A stretch of 25,819 bases of DNA from Chlamydiota bacterium (GCA_012729785.1 JAAYCL010000003.1:1-25819); one strand, 5' to 3'; shown: positions 7,759 to 16,152, numbered from the stretch's first letter. Translations and numbers: made by a program. Notes: a model not told the origin generated them from the sequence alone.

Positions 7759-10251
7759 TCAGTTCACCACGAGGTTCACCAGGCGCCCGGGGACGACGAC
7801 GGTCTTGACCAGCCGTTTCCCCTGCGTGTGCGCCTTCACGTTCGGTTCGGCGAGCGCCGCCGCGAGGTGCGCCTCGTCGTCCGCCCCCGCGGCGATCGGG
7901 ACCCTCCCGCGCAGCTTCCCGTTCACCTGCACCGGCACGGTGACCGTCTCCTCCTCGACGAGGGCCGGGTCCCACTCCGGCCACGGCTGGCGGAAGACGC
8001 TCCCCTCCCCTCCGAGCTCGCGCCAGAGCTCCTCGGCGAGGTGCGGCACGAACGGCGCGAGGAGGAGGATGATCGTCTTCAGGGCGCATGCGGCCGCCGC
8101 GGGCTCCCGTTCCGGCTCCCCGGGGCGGGGGCGGAGATAGCCGCGCAGGGCGTTCTCCAGCTCCATCAGCGCCGCGAGGGCGGTGTTGAAGTGGAAATTC
8201 CCCTCGATGTCCCGGGTCACCTTCCTGATGGTGCGGTGCACCGCGCGCCGGAGCGCCTCCCCGGCGGGGGAGCGCGTGTCGGCGGAGCCGGCGTCTGGCC
8301 TCGCGCGCAGGGAAGCGGCCAGCGGGAGGGCGAGTTCCCAGAGTCCGCGCAGGAACCGGTAGGCCCCGATCACGCTCTCGTCTTTCCACTCGGCGTCCTT
8401 CTCCGGCGGGCCGATGAAGAGGGTGTAGAGGCGGACGGTGTCGGCGCCGTATCTGGCGATCAAGGCGTCGGGGCTGACCGTATTCCCCTTGGACTTGGAC
8501 ATCTTCGCCCCGTTCTTGACGATCATCCCCTGGGTGAAGAGGTTTTTGAACGGCTCGGGAAATGAGACGAATCCCGCGTCCTGGAGCGCCTTCGTGACGA
8601 AGCGCGAGTAGAGCAGGTGCAGGATCGCGTGCTCCACCCCGCCGATGTACTGGTCCACCGGCAGCCACCGGTTCACGAGCTCCGCGTCGAAGGGGCGGCG
8701 GTCGTCGCGCGGGGAGAGGTAGCGGAGGTAGTACCAGGAGGAGTCCACGAAGGTGTCCATCGTGTCGGTCTCGCGGCGGCCCTCCCCGCCGCATCTCGGG
8801 CAGCGGCAGGCGACGAAGGAGGGGCAGCGGGCGAGCGGCGACTCCCCGGTGGGGAGAAACTCCACGTCGGTCGGGAGGAGGACCGGGAGGTCCTCATCGG
8901 GGACCGGCACGATGCCGCACCGGTCGCAGTAGACGACCGGGATCGGGGCCCCCCAGTACCGCTGGCGCGAGATGAGCCAGTCGCGGAGGCGGTAGCAGAC
9001 CGCCCTCCGCCCGAAGCCGTCCCGCTCCATCAGGTCGGCCATCGCCTCGATCGCCTCGCGGTTCGGGAGGCCGTCGAATTGTCCGGAGTTCACGAGGACG
9101 CCGTCGCCCTCGTAGGCCCCCGTCATCCCCGCGGCGTCAGGCGGCCGGTCCTCGCCTCGGATCACCGGGACGACGGGGAGGCCGTACCGTTTCGCGAAGT
9201 CGAAATCGCGCTGGTCGTGCGCGGGCACCGCCATCACCGCACCCGTCCCGTACTCCATCAGCACGTAGTTGGCGACCCAGATCGGGATCCGCGCCCTGGT
9301 GAACGGGTTGACCGCCTCCTCGCCGGTGAAGAGCCCCTCCTTCTCGGTGTCGGCGGCGACGCGGGCGATGCGGCCCTGTCCGACGGCGCGTTCCGCGAAG
9401 CGCCGGAGCTCCGCGGCGCGCGGCCCCTCCCCCGCGGCGAGCCGCCTCACCAGCGGGTGCTCGGGCGCCACGACCATGTAGGTGGCCCCGTGAATGGTGT
9501 CGAGGCGCGTGGTGAAGCAGGTCAGGGTCTCGCCGGTCGAGGCGAGGCGGAAGTCGATCTCGCACCCCTCGCTCCTCCCGATCCAGTTCCGCTGCATCGT
9601 CTTGACCCGCTCCGGCCAGTTCGGCAGCAGGGCGAGGTCGTCGAGGAGCCGCTGGGCGTAGGCGGTGATCCTGAAAAACCACTGCTCGAGCTCCTTCTGC
9701 CGGACGGCGGCGCCGCAGCGCTCGCACCCGCCGTCGACGACCTGCTCGTTGGCGAGGACGGTGGCGCAGGAGGGGCACCAGTTCACAAAGGCGCTCTTCC
9801 GGCAGGCGAGGCCGCGCTCGAGGAACCTCAGGAAGAGCCACTGGGTCCAGCGGTAGTACTCCGGTTCGCAGGAGGTCACCTCGCGGTCCCAGTCGTAGCA
9901 GACCCCCCATTCGCGGAGCTGCCGTTTCATCACGGCGATGTTGTCGAGGGTGCTCCGGCGCGGGGAGAGGCCGCCCTTGATCGCCGCGTTCTCCGCGGGG
10001 AGACCGAAGGCATCCCAGCCCATCGGGGTCAGGACGTGGAATCCGCGCATCATCTTGTAGCGCGCCACGACGTCGCCGATGATGTAGTTGCGCCCGTGCC
10101 CGACGTGGAGGGCGGCGGACGGGTACGGGAACATCATCAGACAGTAGAATCGGGGGCCGGCGGGGGCGTCGGAGGCCTTGAAGAGGCCCGTCTCCTCCCA
10201 GTACCCCTGCCACTTCCTCTCGATCTCGCGCGGAACGTATGGTCTGTTCAT
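7759..10251 (-). CDS. leuS: Leucyl-tRNA synthetase
   Basis: 830 codons, full-length class Ia synthetase that charges tRNA-Leu with leucine. The HIGH-type motif is HVGHG (residues 49-53) and the KMSKS loop is intact (583-587). The CP1 editing domain includes the threonine-rich TCFTTRLDT (244-252) and the aspartate in AVPAHDQRD (Asp346), which hydrolyse mischarged Ile/Val-tRNA. Two zinc knuckles are visible, Cys159/162/176/179 and Cys442/445/484/487. The C-terminus ends with the conserved VPGRLVNLVVN. The ATG at 10251 has AAGG about 5 bases upstream. A four-helix-bundle gene flanked by inverted repeats lies immediately upstream and may separate leuS from its ancestral promoter. Confidence 0.98.
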   Translation of the reverse strand: MNRPYVPREIERKWQGYWEETGLFKASDAPAGPRFYCLMMFPYPSAALHVGHGRNYIIGDVVARYKMMRGFHVLTPMGWDAFGLPAENAAIKGGLSPRRSTLDNIAVMKRQLREWGVCYDWDREVTSCEPEYYRWTQWLFLRFLERGLACRKSAFVNWCPSCATVLANEQVVDGGCERCGAAVRQKELEQWFFRITAYAQRLLDDLALLPNWPERVKTMQRNWIGRSEGCEIDFRLASTGETLTCFTTRLDTIHGATYMVVAPEHPLVRRLAAGEGPRAAELRRFAERAVGQGRIARVAADTEKEGLFTGEEAVNPFTRARIPIWVANYVLMEYGTGAVMAVPAHDQRDFDFAKRYGLPVVPVIRGEDRPPDAAGMTGAYEGDGVLVNSGQFDGLPNREAIEAMADLMERDGFGRRAVCYRLRDWLISRQRYWGAPIPVVYCDRCGIVPVPDEDLPVLLPTDVEFLPTGESPLARCPSFVACRCPRCGGEGRRETDTMDTFVDSSWYYLRYLSPRDDRRPFDAELVNRWLPVDQYIGGVEHAILHLLYSRFVTKALQDAGFVSFPEPFKNLFTQGMIVKNGAKMSKSKGNTVSPDALIARYGADTVRLYTLFIGPPEKDAEWKDESVIGAYRFLRGLWELALPLAASLRARPDAGSADTRSPAGEALRRAVHRTIRKVTRDIEGNFHFNTALAALMELENALRGYLRPRPGEPEREPAAAACALKTIILLLAPFVPHLAEELWRELGGEGSVFRQPWPEWDPALVEEETVTVPVQVNGKLRGRVPIAAGADDEAHLAAALAEPNVKAHTQGKRLVKTVVVPGRLVNLVVN

Positions 10252-10282
10252 CTGTGCCTTTTTCGAACTTGTATGCCGACCC

Positions 10283-10315
10283 GGGGAGCCGGGGAGCCGG
10301 AGAACCGGGGACTAG
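10283..10315 (+). repeat. GC-rich inverted repeat, leuS-side copy
   Basis: The stretch contains GGGGAGCCGGGGAG (10283-10296), then GGAGCCGGAG and GAACCGGGGACTAG, i.e. about three imperfect copies of a GAGCCGGG unit. The first 13 bases are the exact reverse complement of 10742-10754 on the other side of the four-helix-bundle gene, forming an inverted pair around it. Confidence 0.6.
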
Positions 10316-10324
10316 GCGATCAGA

Positions 10325-10725
10325 TCACGCGCGTGAGCGCGCATCCCTGATGATCCAACTGTCGGCGCCTTCTATCATCTTGACCAACTGGGCCATAATG
10401 CAGTCGTAGCTTTTGTCCAAATCCTCCGCCTCCGAGGCACCGATATATCCGCAGCGAACACTGAATTCAATCCATACCGGTTCTCGGATGCCTCCGTCTC
10501 GGCATCGCTCAGCTTGCTGATGAAGGCGGCCTTGTACCGCCTTTTCCTCCACGCCTCCGAGATGTTGGCGCAGACTGATCTCGAAGACCGTCGAAACTGG
10601 TCGACAAGCGAATATCGCTCAGTCGAGGGAAACGAACGGGTGAGGCGGAACACCGTCATCGCGGCGTCCATCGCGCGCTGAAAGACGTCCAGTTCCTTGT
10701 AGCTTCTAAGTATCGCCACCCCCAC
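10325..10725 (-). pseudogene. Frameshifted four-helix-bundle (S23 / bAvd-like) protein
   Basis: Two overlapping reading frames together make one member of the 23S-rRNA-intervening-sequence / four-helix-bundle family. The first frame (start GTG at 10725, or GTG at 10719) gives SYKELDVFQRAMD, FRLTRSFPSTERYSLVDQFR, SVCANISEAW and KLSDAETEASE. The family then expects a VW-hydrophobic helix, which appears only in the next frame as VWIEFSVRCGYIGASEAEDL, ending at the stop at 10325. The switch falls near 10480-10482 and is explained by one missing base. Reading straight on instead gives an atypical Arg-rich tail. This is either a decayed gene or an assembly/sequencing error. Such proteins occur inside 23S rRNA insertions or as free-standing genes; a homologue (Avd) serves diversity-generating retroelements, none of which is seen here. 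Confidence 0.8.
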
Positions 10726-10740
10726 GCCCTCTTCTTCCCT

Positions 10741-10754
10741 GTCCCCGGCTCCCC
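10741..10754 (+). repeat. GC-rich inverted repeat, distal copy
   Basis: GTCCCCGGCTCCCC is the reverse complement of GGGGAGCCGGGGAC. It pairs with GGGGAGCCGGGGA at 10283-10295 and, imperfectly, with the GGAGAACCGGGGAC end at 10299-10312. It lies just upstream of the four-helix-bundle gene start, so the gene is bracketed by inverted repeats. Further C-rich tracts follow to about 10772. Confidence 0.55.
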
Positions 10755-10789
10755 CCTTCCCCGGCGCCCCCCTTCATTCATCCCGCCCC

Positions 10790-11515
10790 TCACCGGTCCT
10801 CCCCAAATACGTCCGCGGTATAGACCAGCACCTCGTACTGATCCGGGTGCTTCCACGCGTCGTCGGGGAGCCCCGCCTTGTTGCGGCACAGGTGCGTCCA
10901 GAAATACGCGGCGTCCCGTTCGGGGAAATGTTCGCTCCAGACCTGCGGCAGGTAGGTCCCCCCCCCGCGGCCGAGCCGGTCCCGGATATAGATGCCGTGG
11001 ACCCCCCTTCGTATCGAGAGCGGGTCGGCGACCGGGAGGAGCGGGGAGAGCGCGGAGATCTCGAGGCGGATATCCTTCAGCTCGGCCGCCTGGACCGGCG
11101 GGAAACGCCCGTCGCGGCTGCACGCGTCGATCGCCATGTCCCGGACCGTCTCGAGGAGCGGCACGGCGGAGACGAAGTTCCCGATGCACCCGCGGAGCGG
11201 CTCGGGGTGCACCGGGCTCGACGCGGCCGGATTCGTGATCGTGACGAAGGCGCCGCGCTTCTCCCGCAGGGCGGGGGTGGACGGGTAGCCGCCGAGGCCG
11301 ACGACGTCCCGCGACCGCACGTACGCCTCGACCGCGTCCCGCGCGATCCGCAGCAGCGTCTTCTTCTCCGCATCCGTCAACGACCGTTCCCCGTCCGGTG
11401 CCCGCATCGCCTCCTCCTCCGCCGCGTGGGGGACGGGGGCGCCGGGTTTCTGCGCCGCCCACGCGGCCGCGATCATCGCGGCCGCCGCGACCCCCCCGAT
11501 CGCCGCCGTTCTCAT
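10790..11515 (-). CDS. AMMECR1-domain protein (AmmeMemoRadiSam system protein A), exported
   Basis: 241 codons. An N-terminal hydrophobic segment (about residues 5-20, then AWAAQ) looks like a signal peptide or membrane anchor, followed by a linker and an AMMECR1 domain from about residue 46. The hallmark LRGCIGNF is at 107-114, with other family segments RDMAIDACSRDGRF and YLPQVWSEHFP. AMMECR1 proteins co-occur with MEMO1 homologues and a radical SAM enzyme in a conserved but biochemically unclear system. The MEMO1 homologue lies 31 bases upstream on the same strand; no radical SAM partner follows. Export is unusual for this family as I know it. Domain assignment is firm; function is not known. 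Confidence 0.9.
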   Translation of the reverse strand: MRTAAIGGVAAAAMIAAAWAAQKPGAPVPHAAEEEAMRAPDGERSLTDAEKKTLLRIARDAVEAYVRSRDVVGLGGYPSTPALREKRGAFVTITNPAASSPVHPEPLRGCIGNFVSAVPLLETVRDMAIDACSRDGRFPPVQAAELKDIRLEISALSPLLPVADPLSIRRGVHGIYIRDRLGRGGGTYLPQVWSEHFPERDAAYFWTHLCRNKAGLPDDAWKHPDQYEVLVYTADVFGEDR

Positions 11516-11546
11516 CGGCCGCCCCCTCGCGACACGCCTCCCCGCC

Positions 11547-12518
11547 TCAGTTCTGCGTGGTGAACAGCATCGACACGTAGCTGACGCAGTGGCTCCAGTC
11601 GCCGGTCAGCTCCCCGGATGTCGTGTACTGGAGGAGCGTCCCCGCCGCGTCCGCGGGGAGCGCCTCGAGCAGGATGCCGATCGGGGCGTGCCCGCAAATC
11701 GTCGCCCCCGTCCGCGCCACGTAGTCGGCGAACCCCGCCGCGTCGCCTCGCCGGGCGAACCCCGCCGCGTCGAGGTCGAGCTTCTTCAGCTTCTCCTTCA
11801 CCTCGCCTGTGAACGGCAGGTAGCCGAAATTCGCCCCGTAGTGCGTGAAGTCGGAGCTCGCGATGATGACCGTTTCGGCGTCGAGCAGCGTCTTCAAAGG
11901 GGCGGCGAGGGCGGCGCAATCGGCCGGCGCGACGTCCCCCACGACGACGGGAACGAGCCTGAACTCCCCGAGCGTCTCCTGGAGGAACGGCACCTGCACC
12001 TCGAGGGAGTGCTCGCCCTCGTGGGCACGCGGGAGGACTGCGTACCCGGGGCTCTTGGCGAGCTCGTCGCACGCCGCGCGGTCCACCGGGACGTCGCCGA
12101 GCGGCGTCCGATAGACCGCTGCGTCCGTGAGCGCCGCCCCCCTGAACCCGACGCGGTGCGAGGGGGCCAGCACCACGGCCCGCCTGAACCCCTTCCCCGC
12201 GAGGAGCGCGTAGCCGCTGGCCGCCGTCGCGCCGGAGTAGGCGTAGCCCGCATGGGGGGAGATCAGACCCGCGATGCGCCCCTCGACCCTCCTCCCCGGC
12301 GCCGCGTCGAGGAGTCCCCGGATCTCTTTCCGCAGCGCCGCCGCGTTCCCGGGGTAGAACTGCCCGGCGACCGCCGGCTGCCGCACCTTCGTCTTCATCC
12401 CCGCCACCCCCTCCCCGGACGGTTCCCTCCCCGCGGCGGTCTGTCTTCCGCAGCAGGCCACGCACGCCAGCACCAGCGCCCCCGCCGCCCCCGCCGCGCA
12501 CCGCAGGATCCCGCGCAT
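11547..12518 (-). CDS. MEMO1-family protein (AmmeMemoRadiSam system protein B), probable lipoprotein
   Basis: 323 codons. The first 23 residues form a hydrophobic export signal with a lipobox-like VLAC (Cys19), so a periplasmic lipoprotein is likely. The MEMO domain starts about residue 43 (VRQPAVAGQFYPG). The metal-site residues typical of MEMO/class III extradiol dioxygenase-like folds are visible: His89 in SPHAGY, His121 in APSHR, His226 in SSDFTHYG, Cys275 in ICGHAPIG, plus HEGEHSLEVQVPFLQ at 166-180. The catalytic metal set thus seems intact, pointing to redox or metal chemistry rather than degeneration. It forms an operon with the AMMECR1 gene. An internal ATG at residue 41 would give a cytosolic version, but GGGGAGGAG before the ATG at 12518 supports the longer form. 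Confidence 0.9.
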   Translation of the reverse strand: MRGILRCAAGAAGALVLACVACCGRQTAAGREPSGEGVAGMKTKVRQPAVAGQFYPGNAAALRKEIRGLLDAAPGRRVEGRIAGLISPHAGYAYSGATAASGYALLAGKGFRRAVVLAPSHRVGFRGAALTDAAVYRTPLGDVPVDRAACDELAKSPGYAVLPRAHEGEHSLEVQVPFLQETLGEFRLVPVVVGDVAPADCAALAAPLKTLLDAETVIIASSDFTHYGANFGYLPFTGEVKEKLKKLDLDAAGFARRGDAAGFADYVARTGATICGHAPIGILLEALPADAAGTLLQYTTSGELTGDWSHCVSYVSMLFTTQN

Positions 12519-12551
12519 CGCCGCTCCTCCCCCGCACGCCCCGACCGCCGT

Positions 12552-12579
12552 ATGCTAGCATAATGCAGGGCGAAAGCAA
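12552..12579 (-). promoter_or_regulatory. Candidate promoter of the MEMO1/AMMECR1 operon
   Basis: Minus-strand TTGCTT (12579-12574), a 16-base spacer and TAGCAT (12557-12552). The predicted start near 12545 gives a leader of about 27 bases containing GGGGAGGAG before the ATG at 12518. It is divergent from the sulfatase-like gene. Confidence 0.5.
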
Positions 12580-12603
12580 CCATGCCGCCGGGCAACGGCG
12601 CGA

Positions 12604-12633
12604 TTGCCGCCAGAAGCGGCACTATGCTACAGT
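12604..12633 (+). promoter_or_regulatory. Candidate promoter of the sulfatase-like gene
   Basis: TTGCCG (12604-12609), an 18-base spacer and TACAGT (12628-12633) preceded by TGC, an extended -10 pattern. Transcription would start near 12640. The intergenic stretch 12519-12677 otherwise holds only the divergent promoter. Confidence 0.35.
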
Positions 12634-12677
12634 GCGTTCCGATGTGCGCACTGCGGCACCACGGGATACCCCTCGCC

Positions 12678-15653
12678 ATGCCACGCACACTGGTCGGGTT
12701 CGCGCTGATCTCCATCTATGCAAGCCTGCTGCTATGGATCCTCGAGCTCGGCCACGCTCTTGCCGGCGGGGGATGGGAATCCTGGCCCGCGGCTGAGATA
12801 CTATCGTTCGCGCTGCTCACCTTCCTCCTGTTTGCCGGATGGGCGGTCGCCGCCACGCTCGGGCAATGGGGCTTCGTGTCGCTGCTCTCCCTTCTCCACC
12901 GGCGCATCGCGTCGGTGCGCGGTGAGGCGCGCGCGCGCACCTACACCGCCCTCGCCGCGACCGCCGCCCTCGCCCCCGCGGTCGCCTATTTCACCCTTCT
13001 TCTCTTCTCGGGAAAGGGGATTTCCCGGTTCGCCCATCTGGCTGTTCTCAGGGCCTCCTTTCTCGTCCTCTCCCTCCTCGGGGTTTTTTCGCTCGCGAGC
13101 CTGATCGCCGCCCTGGCACGTGGATGGTTCCTGCCCGCGCGGCGCTTCGCAAGGGGCTTCTCCGTCGCTGCCGGCGCATTCCTGATCGTCCTTCTCTACG
13201 GCATCAACGCCCGCTGGTATGTCGGCCAATATGAATTCGTTCACCGGGCGCTCTGCATCCTGATCTTCCTGCTGACCGAACTCCTCGTCGCCAGCCTCCT
13301 CGGGCCGCAAAGGATCGCCTCGGTCCCGGGCGGCGCGGCGCCCCGCCTTCTCCTTCTTGTCGCGTTCCTCATGCCGTGCGAGCTTGCGATCCTCTCCCGC
13401 GTCGTCGCCGGAACACCTGGCAGCCGGATACTCTCAGCGGTCTACTCGCGGATGCAGATGGGCAAGCACCTCATGCGCCTCTACCGTTTCAAGACGAGGA
13501 TCCGGGCCGGAGACTGGAGGATGCACGCGGAGTACCTGGCGGCAAGGGACGCCTTCTCCGACCGGTCGACCAAGATCGATCGGAAGGGCTGCAACCTCAT
13601 CTGGATCTACGTGGACTCGCTCCGCGCGTCGAACCTCCCCATGTACGGATACCCCCGGGACACCTCGCCGCGGTTGAGGGGATTCGCCGCGCGCGCGGCG
13701 CTCTTCATGCATGCCTACGCGCAGGGAACGATGACCCAGTGGTCCGTGCCCGCCACCATGACGGGATGCTACTACTCGACCCTGATGCGGAGGGGCGATG
13801 TCGAAGCGCTCACGGGAATCCTGGCCCGCCACGGCTACCAGACCTTCGTCGCCAATGCCGAGCTCATGCAACCTTTCCTCCGGCGATGGGACCGTGCCGG
13901 TTTCGACCAGATCTCCGCCGGCGATCTCACCGCCCCGGAAGTGACGCGGGCGGCCGTTGCCATGCTCCAGCGACGGATCCCCGGCAGACCGTTCTGTTTC
14001 TTCCTCTTCTACGGCGAGCCCCACTTCCCGTACACCAAGCACGCGGGTTTCGACTACGGCAACCGGGAGGAGGACTGCTACGACAGCGAGATAGCGTTCA
14101 CCGATCGGCACATCGGCGACCTTCTCGACGAGGTGCGGCGCGCCGGATTGCTCGACAGTACCATCGTCGTCATCACCGCGGATCACGGCGAGGAACTCGG
14201 CCGGCACGGCGGCTGGGGCCACTCCCGCCAGCTCTACGACGAAAACATCCACGTCCCGCTGATCGTCTCCGTCCCCGGCGTCCCCCCCCGCGTCGTCGCC
14301 AGCGCGGTGCAATGCATCGACATCGTCCCCGCCCTCGTCGGGATGCTCGGTCTGTCGACGAACGCCCATCGCGACGGCGGCGACATCGCCCCCTTCCTGC
14401 AGGGCCTCCATCCCCCCTACACTCCCCGGGTCTACTCCGAAGTCGCGGCCGCCCAGCCCGAATCGGTGTGCCTGATCCATTACCCGTGGAAACTGATCTA
14501 CTATCCGCGCCGGCTGTACTTCGACCTGTTCAACCTGGTGAACGACCCGCTCGAGCGCCACAACCGGTTCAAGGACGCGGGGGCCATCGGGGTTACATTG
14601 CAGGAGATGCTCCTGTCATGGATCGCCTATCGGGACCGCGACACCGCCCCGCGGGAGGCGGAATCGCCGGGGGTGGCCACAATCGTCGACCGGATCCGCA
14701 GCCGCGCGCCGGAGATGTTCGCCTCTCTCGACGACCTCGACGTCGAGAAGATCAGCCCGCGGGATTTCGCGCTTCTCCAGCGCGAGCTCCAACCGTATCC
14801 GTGCCGCGAAACAGCGGCCTTCTACCTCCTGGTGGCGCGCAGCGCCCCGCGCCTCCGCCAGGATGCCCTGGGGGAGCTGGCGAGGACGTTCAAGGCGGCG
14901 CACGAGTCCGCGGGGAAGACGGGCATTCCCGCGCAGCAGCGGGATGCGGCGAGCGGGGTGGCGTCCGCGTTCGATGCCCCCGGCGTAGCGGAGTTTCTGC
15001 TTTCGATCGTACGCGAGGGGAACAACCCTTCGGAGGCAGCCTGCCTTGGCCTGATCAGGGACGCGCGGCTGACCCGGCTGAGCGACGATCTGTTCGATCT
15101 GTATCAGCGCCGCAGGAGGAGACTGCTCGCCGAGAGGCTCTTCCCCCCCTTTCGTATCTGGCGATGGCTCTTCCCTGGGCGCGCGGTTCACTCCGAAGAT
15201 TGGATCTTTGAAACGCTCTGTTCCTTCGGCGATCCGAGGGTCGCGGATCGGCTCGTGCGGAAGGTCGAAACGCTGAGTGTCGGGGAGCAGATCGACAGCA
15301 TCCAGTATTTCGTCTATTATCACGACGAGCGCTGCCGCGATGCACTGCTCAGGCTCCATGAGCGACACGCGTCATCGGCCCCGGAGTTTACCGCCTTGTT
15401 GGCGTCGCAGATCGGCGCGTCGCGCAACCCGTTCATGCTCCCCGTGCTCCGGAGGATATTCACCTGCCCGTCGGATTCCACGCAGCCATCGGCCCTCCCC
15501 TTCGCCAAGAAGGAGGCGATCCTCCACTTCATCGACATCAAGGGGAGACACAACCTGTCACGGGAAGACCGGGCCGCCATCCTGGGGGCATGCAGAGGAG
15601 ACCCCGACCTCGGCCAATTCAGGGAGATCAAGGAGCTTTGCCTGACGCTCTAA
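12678..15653 (+). CDS. Membrane sulfatase / phosphoethanolamine-transferase-like enzyme with helical C-terminal extension
   Basis: 991 codons from the chosen ATG; the frame is open to 12582, but the first membrane helix begins here. Residues 1-245 contain about six or seven membrane segments. Residues 303-580 are an alkaline-phosphatase-superfamily domain: metal ligand Asp313 in IYVDSLR, a nucleophile region TMTQWSVPATMTG (Thr351/Thr353/Ser356), His449 in YGEPHF, and Asp502-His503 in ITADHGEELGRHGG with His515. The Cys-x-Pro-Ser-Arg motif of formylglycine sulfatases is replaced by Ser-Val-Pro-Ala, so it is more likely a phospho- or phosphoethanolamine/phosphoglycerol transferase-like or hydrolytic enzyme than a classical sulfatase. 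Residues about 690-991 are an extra, mostly helical region resembling HEAT-type repeats (GDPRVADRLVRKVE). It likely acts at the outer face of the inner membrane on envelope glycans or lipids. It stands alone on this strand. Confidence 0.85.
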   Translation: MPRTLVGFALISIYASLLLWILELGHALAGGGWESWPAAEILSFALLTFLLFAGWAVAATLGQWGFVSLLSLLHRRIASVRGEARARTYTALAATAALAPAVAYFTLLLFSGKGISRFAHLAVLRASFLVLSLLGVFSLASLIAALARGWFLPARRFARGFSVAAGAFLIVLLYGINARWYVGQYEFVHRALCILIFLLTELLVASLLGPQRIASVPGGAAPRLLLLVAFLMPCELAILSRVVAGTPGSRILSAVYSRMQMGKHLMRLYRFKTRIRAGDWRMHAEYLAARDAFSDRSTKIDRKGCNLIWIYVDSLRASNLPMYGYPRDTSPRLRGFAARAALFMHAYAQGTMTQWSVPATMTGCYYSTLMRRGDVEALTGILARHGYQTFVANAELMQPFLRRWDRAGFDQISAGDLTAPEVTRAAVAMLQRRIPGRPFCFFLFYGEPHFPYTKHAGFDYGNREEDCYDSEIAFTDRHIGDLLDEVRRAGLLDSTIVVITADHGEELGRHGGWGHSRQLYDENIHVPLIVSVPGVPPRVVASAVQCIDIVPALVGMLGLSTNAHRDGGDIAPFLQGLHPPYTPRVYSEVAAAQPESVCLIHYPWKLIYYPRRLYFDLFNLVNDPLERHNRFKDAGAIGVTLQEMLLSWIAYRDRDTAPREAESPGVATIVDRIRSRAPEMFASLDDLDVEKISPRDFALLQRELQPYPCRETAAFYLLVARSAPRLRQDALGELARTFKAAHESAGKTGIPAQQRDAASGVASAFDAPGVAEFLLSIVREGNNPSEAACLGLIRDARLTRLSDDLFDLYQRRRRRLLAERLFPPFRIWRWLFPGRAVHSEDWIFETLCSFGDPRVADRLVRKVETLSVGEQIDSIQYFVYYHDERCRDALLRLHERHASSAPEFTALLASQIGASRNPFMLPVLRRIFTCPSDSTQPSALPFAKKEAILHFIDIKGRHNLSREDRAAILGACRGDPDLGQFREIKELCLTL

Positions 15654-15678
15654 CGTGGGAGGCGAGGCGCACCGCCGG

Positions 15679-16137
15679 TCACCGGTCAATGTCGACCGCG
15701 ACCGACACCTCGCCGCAGTCGGGAAACTTGTGGCAGTTCAGGCAGTCGCTCCAGATCTTCTGCGGCAGTTTCGACTTGGCGATCCTGGAGAAGCCGCACT
15801 TCCTGAAGAATTTCGGCACGTAGGTCAGGGCGAAGACACGCCGGATGCCCAGCCCGCGCGCCTCATCGAGGCACCGGGACACCAGCGCCCGCCCCGTCCC
15901 TTTCCCCTTGTGCGAGTCGCGCACGGCGAGCGAGTTCACCTCGGCGAGGTCTCCCCAGACGATGTGCAGCGCCGCGCAGCCGATCATCCTCCCCTTCTCC
16001 TCGGCGACGTAGTAGTCCCGTATGTTCTCGTAGATATGGTTGAGCGAACGTGGCAGCATCAGATCCTTGTCGGCGAACTCGTTGATGAGCTTCTGTATCC
16101 CGGGCGCGTCGCTGAGCAGTGCCTTGCGTATCTTCAT
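15679..16137 (-). CDS. GNAT acetyltransferase of single-domain ArgA (N-acetylglutamate synthase) type
   Basis: 152 codons. The GNAT fold is clear: IRKALLSDAPGIQKLINEF at the start, VNSLAVRDSHKGKGTGRALV as strand 4 and the acetyl-CoA loop, then FALTYVPKFFRKCGF. The C-terminal KIWSDCLNCHKFPDCGE with three cysteines is the pattern I associate with short bacterial N-acetylglutamate synthases that acetylate glutamate for arginine synthesis. The frame starts with GTG at 16140, but AGGAGG is only one base from it; the ATG at 16137 has better spacing. It is 15 bases downstream of a nucleotide-sugar SDR, so co-transcription is likely and an acyl transfer to a sugar nucleotide is the alternative. No other arg gene is nearby. 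Confidence 0.8.
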   Translation of the reverse strand: MKIRKALLSDAPGIQKLINEFADKDLMLPRSLNHIYENIRDYYVAEEKGRMIGCAALHIVWGDLAEVNSLAVRDSHKGKGTGRALVSRCLDEARGLGIRRVFALTYVPKFFRKCGFSRIAKSKLPQKIWSDCLNCHKFPDCGEVSVAVDIDR

Positions 16138-16152
16138 CACGCCTCCTCGACG

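Noticed and set aside
10252-10324. T-box or other tRNA-sensing leader before leuS
   Set aside because: The stretch is only about 70 bases, has no T-box consensus and no antiterminator/terminator pair; it is filled by the repeat.
8617-10350. 577-codon plus-strand ORF opposite leuS
   Set aside because: Fully antisense to an intact, motif-complete leucyl-tRNA synthetase; composition is typical of a shadow frame.
10325-10552. Separate 75-codon gene downstream of the four-helix-bundle ORF
   Set aside because: Its C-terminal part completes the four-helix-bundle family pattern, so it is the frameshifted second half, not a new gene.
12678-15653. Classical formylglycine-dependent sulfatase
   Set aside because: The required Cys/Ser-x-Pro-Ser-Arg motif is absent; the site reads SVPAT.
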